24,258 nucleotides of DNA from Chara braunii (lineage: Eukaryota; Streptophyta; Charophyceae; Charales; Characeae), in assembly GCA_003427395.1 (NCBI GenBank), contig BFEA01000060.1:2296178-2320435 (forward strand), in the 5' to 3' direction. Under the pieces are notes generated by a model that was not told where the DNA came from, did not search any database, and worked only from the letters and a program-made list of their open reading frames with translations. The translations under genes and the position numbers were made by a program. Shown here in pieces: positions 1 to 7,313 of the stretch; position 1 is the stretch's first letter, and the number at the start of each line of letters is the position of its first letter.

Positions 1-33
<33 letters not shown>

Positions 34-131
34 CACACACGCACACACACATGCACACACACACGCACACACACACACACACACGCATGCGCATGCGCAC
101 ACACACACGCGCGCACGCGTGCACACACACA
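1..131. repeat. (CA)n microsatellite, imperfect
   Basis: The window opens in an almost pure AC dinucleotide tract with occasional TG and GC interruptions (for example GCATGCGCATGCGC near 83-97). It begins at or before base 1. The open frames across it (His/Thr repeats) are low-complexity artefacts. A short CA tract also precedes the second copy of the adjacent tandem unit at 476-486, so the CA tract may belong to that unit. Confidence 0.95.
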
Positions 132-137
132 CAAACA

Positions 138-187
138 CGAGTGTTGTTTTTTTTCAATCAATCAATCAATCAACGAACCAATCACAG

Positions 188-218
<31 letters not shown>

Positions 219-475
219 GTATGTGTGTCTGTCAGAAACGGAAAAAAAAAAAGAAGAAAAGAAAAGAAAACGACTTTGACTTTTTTTTTTTTACGATCTT
301 TTTTTTTTTACGATCTTTTATATTTGCATATGTCGGTAAAAAAAAACAATCAAAGAAACATGTGCACCATGTTTATCCCAGCAGCAATCAGAAAAAAATG
401 AAAAAAAAAAGTTCCCTTCTTTCATTATGTTTCTTTTGATTCTAATACTTTTTTTTTTCGTTTTCTATTTTTTTT
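138..475. repeat. A/T-rich tandem unit, copy 1 (uninterrupted)
   Basis: This unit starts with GAGTGTTG, a T run and (TCAA)n tetranucleotide repeats, then an A/G-rich stretch, then TTACGATC and a 190-bp block containing GTGCACCATGTTTATCCC. The same order of blocks recurs starting near 491, giving a period of about 352 bp. Copy 1 is continuous from the A/G-rich stretch into TTACGATC at 291, so it serves as an empty site for comparison with copy 2. No coding capacity is convincing. Confidence 0.85.
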
Positions 476-488
476 TACACACACAAAT

Positions 489-624
489 ATGAGTGTTGTT
501 TTTTTTCAATCAATCAATCAATCAACCAACCAATCACAGTCAATCAATCAATCAATCAGTATGTGTGTCTGTCAAAAACGAAAAAAAAGAAAAAAGAAAA
601 GAAAAGAAAACGATGGCTTTTTTT
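489..624. repeat. A/T-rich tandem unit, copy 2, left part
   Basis: This repeats the first half of the unit at 138-285: GAGTGTTG, T run, (TCAA)n, GTATGTGTGTCTGTCA and an A/G-rich tract. Identity breaks at the T run 618-624, where about 1 kb of unrelated GC-rich sequence begins. The rest of the unit resumes at 1623. Confidence 0.85.
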
Positions 625-683
625 CATGGTAACCCCGGACCCGGACACCGGACACTTCCGGACTGTCTTCTGGACCAGTGTCT

Positions 684-763
684 GGACCGGTCCGGACTGT
701 CCGGTGATCCAGACATCACCGGACACTGGACACCACCGGACACCGGACAGTCCGGACCGGTCC
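684..763. repeat. 23-bp perfect inverted repeat (hairpin)
   Basis: Positions 684-706 and 741-763 are perfect reverse complements over 23 bp, separated by 34 bases. A second, mutually exclusive 10-bp stem pairs 699-708 with 715-724. Both are built from CCGGAC-type words and sit near the left end of the 1-kb insertion. Confidence 0.9.
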
Positions 764-1004
764 CCGGGGTGCAAAAATGTCCGGACCGAAAAAAAAACAA
801 AAAAACAGAAACGGGGGTGGGGGGAAGGTTGGGTGGGGGTGTTGGCAGGCACTTACCTGCTTTGCACTCTGTAGTTCAGGCAGCAGAGCACGTGTCTTGC
901 AGCAAATCAACCAGCACATTTAATTAGCAGACATGCAGAGTTGCAAACAGTGCAAAGCAGGCACAAGACTAAAGAAACAGAGAATTTAAGGGAAAAAAAA
1001 GTAT

Positions 1005-1104
1005 GATTAACTTTAAACTTTGAACTTTGAACTTTGGATTTAGTAATTTAAGTTGATTAACTTTAAACTTTGAACTTTCAACTTTGGATTTAGTAATTTA
1101 AGTT
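1005..1104. repeat. 50-bp tandem duplication
   Basis: Positions 1005-1054 and 1055-1104 are two copies of a 50-bp AT-rich unit beginning GATTAACTTTAAACTTTGAA. One difference is seen (G at 1029, C at 1079). The unit itself is made of short ACTTTGA subrepeats. It lies inside the 1-kb insertion. Confidence 0.9.
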
Positions 1105-1197
1105 CATAACTTCATAATAGTCATATATAACTTAAAAGTTCGAACTTTGCAGTTCAATTCAGAACCTCAGAGTATTCAGACTGGCAGCACTGTGAGT

Positions 1198-1198
<1 letters not shown>

Positions 1199-1265
<67 letters not shown>
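1199..1265. repeat. (CT)n microsatellite
   Basis: An uninterrupted CT dinucleotide run of 67 bases lies inside the 1-kb insertion. Confidence 0.98.
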
Positions 1266-1267
<2 letters not shown>

Positions 1268-1518
1268 GGGCAGCAGCGGTGGGCGCCACATCGAAACGGC
1301 CGCTTTGAAATTGCTCAGGCCTGTGCGAAACCCGCCACCTCAAAAACCTGCAGTGTCTTGTGTCTGGACCTCTAGGCCATGTCCGGTGGGGTGAAAGGAC
1401 ACTTAAAAATCACCCCGTTGTTTTTCGAGGGGCGGCTAGGACCCGACAAACGTCCTGGGCCGCCCCTTTTTTTTTTTTGATTTTTGCCCCAGGGGCCTCC
1501 ATCCAGACATGGGGACCG

Positions 1519-1581
1519 GACACCGGACACCAGACACCGGACACCAGACACCGGACACCAGACACCGGACACCGGACACCG
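1519..1581. repeat. Heptamer minisatellite GACACCR, 9 units
   Basis: Nine consecutive 7-bp units read GACACCG or GACACCA. The first six alternate G/A in the last base, giving a 14-bp higher-order period, and the last three are all G. This subterminal array near the right end of the 1-kb insertion mirrors CCGGACACC motifs near its left end. Open frames across it (PDTGHRT repeats) arise from the repeat and are not genes. Confidence 0.92.
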
Positions 1582-1622
1582 GACTGTCTGGAACCCGGTC
1601 CGGACGTCCGGGCGGTTACCAT

Positions 1623-1822
1623 GCTTTTTTTTTTTATTACGATCTTTTTTTTTTTTTCCTTTTATATTTGCATATGTCGGTAAAACAAAACAATCAAAGA
1701 AACATGTGCACCATGTTTATCCCAGCAATCAGAAAAAAATGAAAAAAAAAAGTTCCCTTCTTTCGTTATGTTTCTTTAGATTTTAATACTTATTTTTTTG
1801 GTTTTCTATTTTTTTTTAAATC
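1623..1822. repeat. A/T-rich tandem unit, copy 2, right part
   Basis: The second half of the 352-bp unit resumes here: TTACGATC, TTTATATTTGCATATGTCGG, GTGCACCATGTTTATCCC and the T-rich tail, closely matching 291-475. It lacks the second TTACGATC present in copy 1 and has small indels in homopolymers. Confidence 0.85.
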
Positions 1823-1957
1823 ACAAATAACGTTGAAATCCAAAAACAAAAAAAATGGGGATGTCGGGATTTTCAAACCCTACAACCCCGGCCCCCCCCC
1901 TTTTTTTTTAGCCTATTATCCTAAGAGTTAAAACTATGGGGGGTTTGGAGCCGGACT

Positions 1958-2007
1958 CGACCACATGCGGTCGGCCCCGGTGGTCATGATCCCGACCGCA
2001 TGCGGTC
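1958..2007. repeat. Two related GACCgCATGCGGTC palindromes
   Basis: Positions 1994-2007 form a perfect 14-bp palindrome, GACCGCATGCGGTC. Positions 1958-1973 hold the same word with one mismatch in a 16-bp context. TCATGA words occur between and after them. The function is unknown; they could be binding sites for a dimeric protein or the decayed end of an element. Confidence 0.7.
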
Positions 2008-2041
2008 AGCGGCCCTGCAGTCATGACCGCGGGTGATACAT

Positions 2042-2075
2042 AGGTCAGAGATCTACTCAGGTCAGAGATCTACTC
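2042..2075. repeat. 17-bp tandem duplication
   Basis: AGGTCAGAGATCTACTC occurs twice in direct succession (2042-2058, 2059-2075). No other function is visible. Confidence 0.9.
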
Positions 2076-2269
2076 CAACGACATGCTCCCAACCGTATGG
2101 AGCGACATTGTCACTGTCAGGAGTAGCACACATCGAGTCCGATCACTGCATATGGCGATGATTTCTTCAGTGTTGCAGGCCTGCGTGTGCACCAGACATG
2201 AGGTGCAGCTACTTGCGCAGCATTTGCACGACTAGCAGCCTCTTTGAACACGTGTGGCTGATCAACCTC

Positions 2270-2470
2270 ACATGGTCTAGAGGATCTACAATAATTCCTA
2301 GAATGATTGGACATACAATTGTCATACATAATGGACGAGAACATATACCTATTTTTATTACTTACCAAATTGCAGGACATAAATTAAAGGAATTTTCAGC
2401 TACCCAACTTTTTGAGGGCATGCTAAAAATGATAAAAAATCTCGTCGCTAATTAGAGGTATAAAATGAAC
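2270..2470 (+). pseudogene. rps19: Plastid-derived rps19 fragment (nuclear plastid DNA)
   Basis: The translation from 2270 contains [17 protein letters not shown], then an [15 protein letters not shown] stretch, which matches the central and C-terminal part of plastid ribosomal protein S19, a small-subunit protein that binds 16S rRNA. The expected ending ([11 protein letters not shown], stop TAA at 2449-2451) is present in a different frame, so one base has been lost near 2415. The N-terminal third of the gene is missing: sequence left of 2270 does not resemble rps19. The AT-rich composition differs from its neighbours. This is best read as a non-functional plastid DNA transfer; the right boundary is approximate. 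Confidence 0.85.
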
Positions 2471-2489
2471 CAAAAGCAAGTGTTGTGTG

Positions 2490-2750
2490 CATCTGACCCA
2501 CCTATTTCTCATCCACCGAACATTGCTTGCTCCCATGCCCAAAATGACAACAATCCACCTTCTGATCACCTGATGGACCCCGACTCGAGATGATCTCTCT
2601 CCAAACCGCGTACTAGATCCAATAATACAGCTGGAGGAAATTGACAGAAATGGCCAAGACCGCAATGAATCTCCGCCTGCCGTGCAGTCTGTAGAATCGG
2701 ATGAATCTCCCCCTGTCGCACAACCTGCAGAATCGGATGATGTCAAGAGT
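2490..2750 (+). pseudogene. Unidentified two-exon gene, remnant copy 1, exon 1-like part
   Basis: The translation contains DNNPPSDHLMDP and, after a one-base frameshift near 2585-2596, DDLSPN followed by an acidic, proline-rich stretch (ESPPAVQ, ESDESPPVAQ). It aligns with DNYTPSYHLMEPP and VDDLSPE of the copy at 13898-14110, which shows that both descend from one coding sequence. The downstream 105-bp block has a pyrimidine-rich run ending TTGTAG at 2847, resembling a 3' splice site, and the paralog has TTTTGCAG at the same place. No known family is recognised. The frameshift argues for a pseudogene. Confidence 0.5.
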
Positions 2751-2847
2751 CAAAAGTGCTACAACGAGGCCGCCATGCGTAGTATGCCATTAATGTATGC
2801 CTCCTTGCTTACAATTGCAACCCTAGTATTGTTTCTATTTTTTGTAG

Positions 2848-3300
2848 ACATTGTCTGTTGGATAGAAGAAGAGCATCGTGTCGTCTGCCTATAGGACAAC
2901 AGTACTGCACCTGGCGTGAAGATAGAAGTCATGTCTGTGGCATTTATGGTAGGCGACTGCAACTCCAGCCTGCTCCACAAAATCACGTACCAGGCATTGA
3001 TCCAAATATTTGGGCATACATCTTGCATCGTCCAGGTCATTTCAGTGTCGTTACCTTTGTGGATAATTCATGGACCCTATGGGATAATGGCGGTAAGCTG
3101 CACACAACAAGAAATATTAACTCTTTCTATCACCAAGCGGTAGAACATCACTTGGTCTGGCTCATCCATCAGGAACCGTATGTCGATGAACACTCCCAAG
3201 CACTACAGCCTTTGGAGAGCAATCTGGCTGCACCTCCTCCTTTCCCTGTGCATATGGACGGGACACATTCTACCATGAATAGTGAAGGGACCTCTCCATG
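2848..3300 (+). pseudogene. Unidentified gene, remnant copy 1, exon 2 with GHF...W..DN motif
   Basis: After an AG acceptor at 2846-2847 the sequence encodes DIVCWIEEEHRVVC, then in another frame an uninterrupted stretch from about 2888 to 3300 that includes YCTWREDRSHVCGIYG, DPNIWAYILHRPG and HFSVVTFVDNSWTLWDN. The frame change near 2892 marks one base lost or gained. A His followed about 16 residues later by an Asn/Asp after a Trp resembles the second and third catalytic residues of papain-fold deubiquitinases (USP or Josephin type), and the Cys of YCTW could be the nucleophile. That assignment is inference from spacing alone. Two further copies of this segment lie at 14200-14834. The C-terminal 50 residues are proline-rich and end in a stop at 3301. 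Confidence 0.5.
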
Positions 3301-3583
3301 ATGGTTGTGCCCTCCCATTGTGTCGTTGCACAACTACAGTCCGGTTAGCATGTACACGCCATAACCTCTGCTCTGAGCACTATGAAAGGATGATCGCTGC
3401 CAGCTTCTGCCACAAAAACTGAGATCCATCGTCTTGTGTCTGGATGGTTTACCAATAAGGGTTGGGTTCATGCATGACGATTATCCAAGGAGGCCAAGGA
3501 TCATTTCACGAGTATGAGATCTTCAGGGAGGGAGAAACAAATGAGCAGGGTCCGCACACGTGTCAATCATCTGGGCAGGAATG

Positions 3584-3677
3584 GTCCTCAGGAACAGTCG
3601 TTAAAATTGGAACAATACAGAGAAGATTAGCATGGCCCCTGCGCAGGGTAACATGCAATAATAGATAAATGGTCCAG
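3584..3677 (+). pseudogene. U6 snRNA-like sequence, probable pseudogene
   Basis: The segment follows spliceosomal U6 snRNA from its 5' stem (GTCC..GGAAC) to AAATGGTCC near the 3' end. The central region is nearly identical to eukaryotic U6: AAAATTGGAAC, the ACAGAGA box at about 3617-3623, the AGC triad, and CATGGCCCCTGCGCA. The 3' half of the internal stem-loop is altered (GGGTAACATGC), there is no terminal T run for RNA polymerase III, and no TATA box is evident about 30 bp upstream. A retroposed pseudogene is therefore likeliest. It sits directly beside 47-bp repeats at 3686, so it may be the 5' part of a chimeric retrocopy. Confidence 0.85.
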
Positions 3678-3685
3678 TCTATAGT

Positions 3686-3779
3686 GTCTATCTTCTTCTT
3701 CCCTCTATGATGATAAGTGTTTGACAACTGGAGTCTATCTTCTTCTTCTCTCTATGATGATGAGTGTTTGATGACTGGA
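3686..3779. repeat. 47-bp tandem repeat, two copies
   Basis: Units 3686-3732 and 3733-3779 share GTCTATCTTCTTCTT, CTCTATGATGAT and AGTGTTTGA. A further partial copy occurs at 4177-4213. Each includes ATGATGA, the consensus C box of C/D snoRNAs, but no properly placed D box was found. Confidence 0.85.
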
Positions 3780-3886
3780 ATACGCAGCTCTCTGTCTCTA
3801 TGCTCAATCCATGCCTCGCCTTTGCGTGACAAGAGCTGGAACACGAACCGGCTGGGCAACCAGCCACTCGCCTGTTCAAGCTCACG
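3750..3886. repeat. Direct repeat, left copy
   Basis: This block ends GACAAGAGCTGGAACACGAA, CCGGCTGGGCAACCAGCC and CGCCTGTTCAAGCTCAC, and is repeated at 4183-4302 with about 35 bp deleted in the right copy. It contains a 6-bp stem hairpin (GGCTGG/CCAGCC, 3849-3864). On the minus strand, AGGCGAGTGGC followed by GGTTCGTGTTCC resembles degenerate A and B boxes of a tRNA-derived SINE, but they are unusually close together. The pair could alternatively be short terminal repeats of a tiny retroelement. Confidence 0.7.
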
Positions 3887-3942
3887 ATGGAAGTGCTAAC
3901 CAGACGGGCAATCATACCCGTTGAGAGGTGTGTACGTAATCA

Positions 3943-4038
3943 ATGGCGGATCAAGGAGCGGGTCAAGACATTCCCAAGTGTTACAACTGCGGGGATCCCG
4001 GACACCTATCAAGAGAATGCATCAAACAATCCCCCTGA
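3943..4038 (+). CDS. Short ORF with CCHC zinc knuckle (Gag-like)
   Basis: The 31-codon ORF starts at ATG 3943 and stops at TGA 4036-4038. It encodes MADQGAGQDIPK followed by CYNCGDPGHLSREC, a perfect C-x2-C-x4-H-x4-C zinc knuckle at residues 13-26. Zinc knuckles of this form bind single-stranded nucleic acid in Gag/nucleocapsid proteins and some cellular proteins. It lies between the two direct repeats (3750-3886 and 4183-4302), an arrangement like a terminal-repeat element that carries only a Gag fragment. No clear primer-binding site or polypurine tract accompanies it, and the ORF may be the broken start of a longer Gag, so its expression is doubtful. Confidence 0.55.
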   Translation: MADQGAGQDIPKCYNCGDPGHLSRECIKQSP

Positions 4039-4182
4039 TGACGTCGGTCTGGCGCCGACAGAAACTAGTCAGGGAAATCGCCAGGACGAGGGCAGCGGGA
4101 CACCCCTGCTCCCATTCACCAGTTCTTCACGATGCGCTATGGCGCTATTTTTCGGGTCTGAGTGGACCTTCTTCAGAATCTT

Positions 4183-4302
4183 CTCTCTATGATGACGAGT
4201 GTTTGACAACTGGAAGCTCTAATCCTTGTCTCGTCTTTGCATGACAAGAGCTGGAACACGAACCGGCTGGGCAACCAGCCACTTGCCTGTTCAAGCTCAC
4301 AC
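4183..4302. repeat. Direct repeat, right copy
   Basis: This is the right-hand counterpart of 3750-3886, sharing CTCTATGATGA, GTGTTTGA, GACAAGAGCTGGAACACGAA and the GGCTGGGCAACCAGCC hairpin at 4264-4279, and ending at the same GTTCAAGCTCAC. Sequence identity stops exactly there, which suggests that the repeat boundary is real. Confidence 0.75.
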
Positions 4303-4470
4303 TAACGCATTCATAATTTTGCATGATTCACATGAGGTTGCAGCATATAGCGAGATTTCGTCTTTCGTGTATTATTTCTATCTAATCTTTAATTATAGCT
4401 ACACAATTATGATGAGATATTCATTCCAAAATAATTTTTCAGTCCAAATGCGGGTGTAATTTTCCAACTG

Positions 4471-5060
4471 CTTAGACCACCAGAACCTTTCCCTGCTTGA
4501 GAAACCAATGGCCGCCGGTTAACACGGGAGGCGGGCAGGCTCGGAACTACCGGCGTGAAATGGCTGGTGGTGCCAGCCAAAACGAGGCCCGTGCTGGTTC
4601 GTTTTTTTTTGCTGCACAGGGCAGTTTTAGGCTCGGCATCGATAGCTGAGAAAGGTACTTGTGGCTTAAACCTCCAGTTTGTTCTGACGTGGCCGTAAGC
4701 GCACTTCGAGCTTTGGGGCTCAGACTACCAGACCAAAATGGTTAGTGGTGCGTATAGAAAACCTAAAAAATGGCTGGCGGTGCCAACAGAGAACTTGAAA
4801 AATGCGCCCACCGGTTCATTTTTTTCATAGATGCACTGTGACAACAGAAATCCTCATCGGGAAAAAGAGGCTCAGAAGTACTGGTGATTTGAACCGCTGG
4901 TACATGGCCGCAGCTTTGTCTAGAAATTATCCATCACCTACTCCGAAAAAGTTGGGCCCAGTGCACCATCGATAAACAACATCGGCGGCCAGCGTCGTGT
5001 TTCGGCCTCCAAAAGGGGCCCGCGCCTAATGTATGGCGTGAGCTGGTGGTTTAAGACGTG
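4471..5060. repeat. Cluster of decayed TTAAACCACCAG-type element ends
   Basis: Several words related to one terminal sequence occur: CTTAGACCACCAGAACCTT (4471), CTTAAACCTCCAG (4665), AAGTACTGGTGATTTGAAC (4876) and GAGCTGGTGGTTTAA (5041). They match the perfect inverted repeat at 6929-7087. Between them, ATGGCTGGTGGTGCCA and ATGGCTGGCGGTGCCA (near 4560 and 4769) are internal direct repeats about 210 bp apart. No coding sequence is seen. The block looks like one or more overlapping, mutated copies of a small inverted-repeat element. Confidence 0.5.
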
Positions 5061-5704
5061 CTATGCGGAAGTTTTTCTCATTCCAAGCTCCAAGGTCCAA
5101 ACGACTCACTCCGGGTCTCAAACGTGCAACCTGCCATAAAAAAAGGCAGAACTCTAAACCAGTACGTTTGAATTGAGCTTCAATCAAAGTGAACAGCAAT
5201 GAAAACTAGAAGACTGACTGAAAATGCACTCTGACCTCAACTTCCTACGACGCTGTAACCTGGTGAAGGATGTGTGAGTGAGTCAAACAAAAAAGAAGAG
5301 GATAACTGAGGAGGAGAGCAGGGCAATTTGAGCCAAGTTCACAGCCAACACCTTCTTACCAAAATGCTATCGCAGCAGCTAACCAGATAGGTTTTTTTTT
5401 TTGCTTTGTTTTTTTTTTTGCCGGCTTTACAGCCACCGAGCTACTGAGCGTGCTAAGATCTGCCATCTTCTTGAAATAAGGGAAGCCTTAGGGGCAGGCT
5501 CCACTGGATGATGCCCTGGATTTCACGGAGGACTCTGACAGTCACAATCAGATGGTTAAAAATAGGTTCCCGATGACAGGCAATGAGTGCAAAACGTAGA
5601 CATAGACGAAAGTCACTGGAGCGTGCCCCTTGGTTTGGCTGAGCCGCTGAAGCAAATGTGAATTTCACATCCTCTTTGGTTTCTTGAATCACAAAAGAAA
5701 ACAC
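5061..5704. other. No recognisable gene
   Basis: Only short open frames without family resemblance are present. Two T runs flank GCTTTG at 5391-5419. The stretch is otherwise ordinary unique-looking sequence. Confidence 0.6.
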
Positions 5705-5842
5705 CACGGGCCTAGCTCAGTTGGTGCACCCACGAACTGTTGAAATATAGACCGAAGTTCAAATCCAGATACAATCAGATGACCAGAACAAAATAATGAC
5801 ATAAGTACGTTGACGTCACCTTTGAGTATCGAATGGGCAAAA
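5705..5842 (+). mobile_element. tRNA-like SINE head, degraded copy
   Basis: TAGCTCAGTTGG at 5713-5724 matches the RNA polymerase III A box exactly, and AGTTCAAATCC at 5756-5766 matches the B box with one difference; they are 31 bases apart. The arms of a real tRNA do not form (no acceptor or T-stem pairing), so this is a tRNA-derived SINE rather than a tRNA gene. An A run lies at 5839-5846, and AAAACAC occurs on both sides (5698-5704, 5843-5849) as a weak possible target duplication. The body does not match the SINE at 7327-7683. Confidence 0.55.
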
Positions 5843-5849
5843 AAAACAC

Positions 5850-6928
5850 GCGTCGGCAAAGACCGCGCCAAGTTCGAAAGGCAACGGAAGTACGGACAGC
5901 CGTGGTGTCAGACCGGGTGTCATATTTACAGGGGTCGGCCGTGGTGTCAGAGGGGGAAACGCAAAAAAAAATAAAAATGCCCAACGGATACTTTTGGACC
6001 GAAATCGCTCATTTCGAGTTGGTGCATGGTTTCTTTGCTGGCGCAAGGTTTTTTGGCCTCTAGGGTTTCAAAACATGCCGCCCCCGCCGTTATTTCTAAA
6101 ATAATTCTGAATTACCTGGGCCAGTCAGCTCAATGATGATATCTCAAGGCCGTCGCCCTTTTTTTTTTTTTTTTTAACATATTGAGCCACTGGAAAGAGA
6201 GGAAGGGGAGAAATGCAGGGTAGTTTTCAAAAATACTCAGGCAGATTGGCACGTGATTTTTCTGATGAACTTTCAGCTTTCCTGGCTCTTGATGAACTGG
6301 TTGTCAGAACAAACTCACCGCCCTCTCCCTGGACCATTGAAAAGGCCACAGGCCTCGGACAAGGCAGCTTTTTCTTCACCGCTCTCTCCCCCTTTCACAA
6401 AAAACGGACTCCTCCCTACGGAAAGTTCGGTAGGCCTCCTTGCTTCCACGGCAAGGAAATCGTCAGCGAGTGGATGGTTTAATTCGCAACCTCTTTGTCG
6501 TGAGTGCAGTGATATGTCCTGTCGCTCTCATGACAACTGATTCACAGGGTCGTTTTGTACGAGGAATGTCTTCATCTTTATTCTCACCCCCTGTCTGTCA
6601 CAAGCCCGTGGAAAATGTGTGGCTCTGTGTGTTTGGCGTCGCACCTGAGAGGCACAGTAAAGGGAGTGCTGAAAGAAAAAAGGAAAAAGAAAGGGGAAAC
6701 CTTAGAGAAAAGCCAAAAGCAAAAAAGAATGAAGGAACTGCACATAAAAATGCAACGTCTGTTTCAGCGAGCTGTCTGCTCTTTTCTACATTTGTTTCGC
6801 AAAGTGTGGTCCTTTATTTGATAGATATGTGACCACATACTGGAAAACCATCAAAATAGCCCAACTCTAAAGGTCAGTTGCTCGCGCATGAAGATGTGTG
6901 CAGCCAGGGTAGCCAGCATGGACTGCCA
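5850..6928. other. No recognisable gene
   Basis: A 14-bp word, GCCGTGGTGTCAGA, occurs twice (near 5898 and 5938), and there is a long T run at 6158-6176. The plus-strand open frames in 6213-6832 overlap one another in different frames, show no domain and have no supporting splice or start context. I see no gene. Confidence 0.55.
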
Positions 6929-7087
6929 TTAAACCACCAGTACTTGGCCCAGCTATGGGCCGCGGGAAAAAATGGAGTAGAAACGTCTCTAGTTGGATGA
7001 ATTTGGGCGCTCCTGTAGTGGCCCGTACGTTTCCTAAAATTGCGTAGCGTTAACGCTACACGACTTTAGGAAGTACTGGTGGTTTAA
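6929..7087. mobile_element. 159-bp inverted-repeat element bounded by TTAA
   Basis: Positions 6929-6945 (TTAAACCACCAGTACTT) and 7071-7087 are perfect 17-bp inverted repeats. The outermost four bases on each side are TTAA, the target duplicated by piggyBac-type elements, so the mobile unit could be 6933-7083. Near the right end, 7033-7070 is a 38-base near-palindrome with a perfect 16-bp core, GTAGCGTTAACGCTAC. Related ends recur at 4471-5060 and 19192-19207. It is too short to encode protein and would be a MITE-like element; TTAA could also simply be part of the terminal repeat. Confidence 0.7.
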
Positions 7088-7313
7088 GCAAGAGATCCCA
7101 GGTTTTGGAGGAGTTCAGCAGACATCCTCGGCATCTGGGCAAGCAGGTTCGGGATGCAGTCTAGGGTGTAGTTTTAGGTTGCCGAGCCCATTGCATATAG
7201 TCTTACAGGTGTGGTCTTAGGCTGGACTTTTCATTGAAGCCAGGCTACATATATGTTTCTTTTTCTTTTTTTTTTAACCCGAGGCTCCTTCTATTCTGGG
7301 GAGCAGCAGTCCA

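Larger units (their letters stand above)
625..1622. mobile_element. Candidate non-autonomous inverted-repeat insertion, ~1 kb
   Basis: The block lies exactly where copy 2 of the flanking tandem unit is interrupted, while copy 1 (138-475) lacks it. Its ends are ATGGTAACC and GGTTACCAT, and both sides carry GCTTTTTTT (616-624 and 1623-1631), which could be a 9-bp target-site duplication, although T runs make this weak. Subterminal regions at both ends are rich in CCGGAC/GACACC motifs, and the interior holds a 50-bp tandem repeat and a CT microsatellite. No transposase frame is present, so it would be non-autonomous. The length of target duplication would suit a Mutator-like or hAT-like element, but the family is not established. 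Confidence 0.6.

Noticed and set aside
3887-4192. 101-codon and 107-codon frames overlapping the zinc-knuckle ORF
   Set aside because: They are other phases of the same DNA, show no motif, and run into the right direct repeat.
3700-4215. Hammerhead ribozyme or C/D snoRNA in the ATGATGA repeats
   Set aside because: TATGATGACGAG...GGAA lacks the essential CUGANGA and GAAA core of a hammerhead, and no D box or terminal stem is placed correctly for a C/D snoRNA.
3750-4302. Firm call of a TRIM-type LTR retrotransposon
   Set aside because: No tRNA-complementary primer-binding site follows the left repeat and no purine tract precedes the right one, so it is kept only as a hypothesis.
6213-6832. 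Possible host gene from three overlapping plus-strand frames
   Set aside because: The frames compete in different phases, none shows a domain, and no splice pattern joins them.
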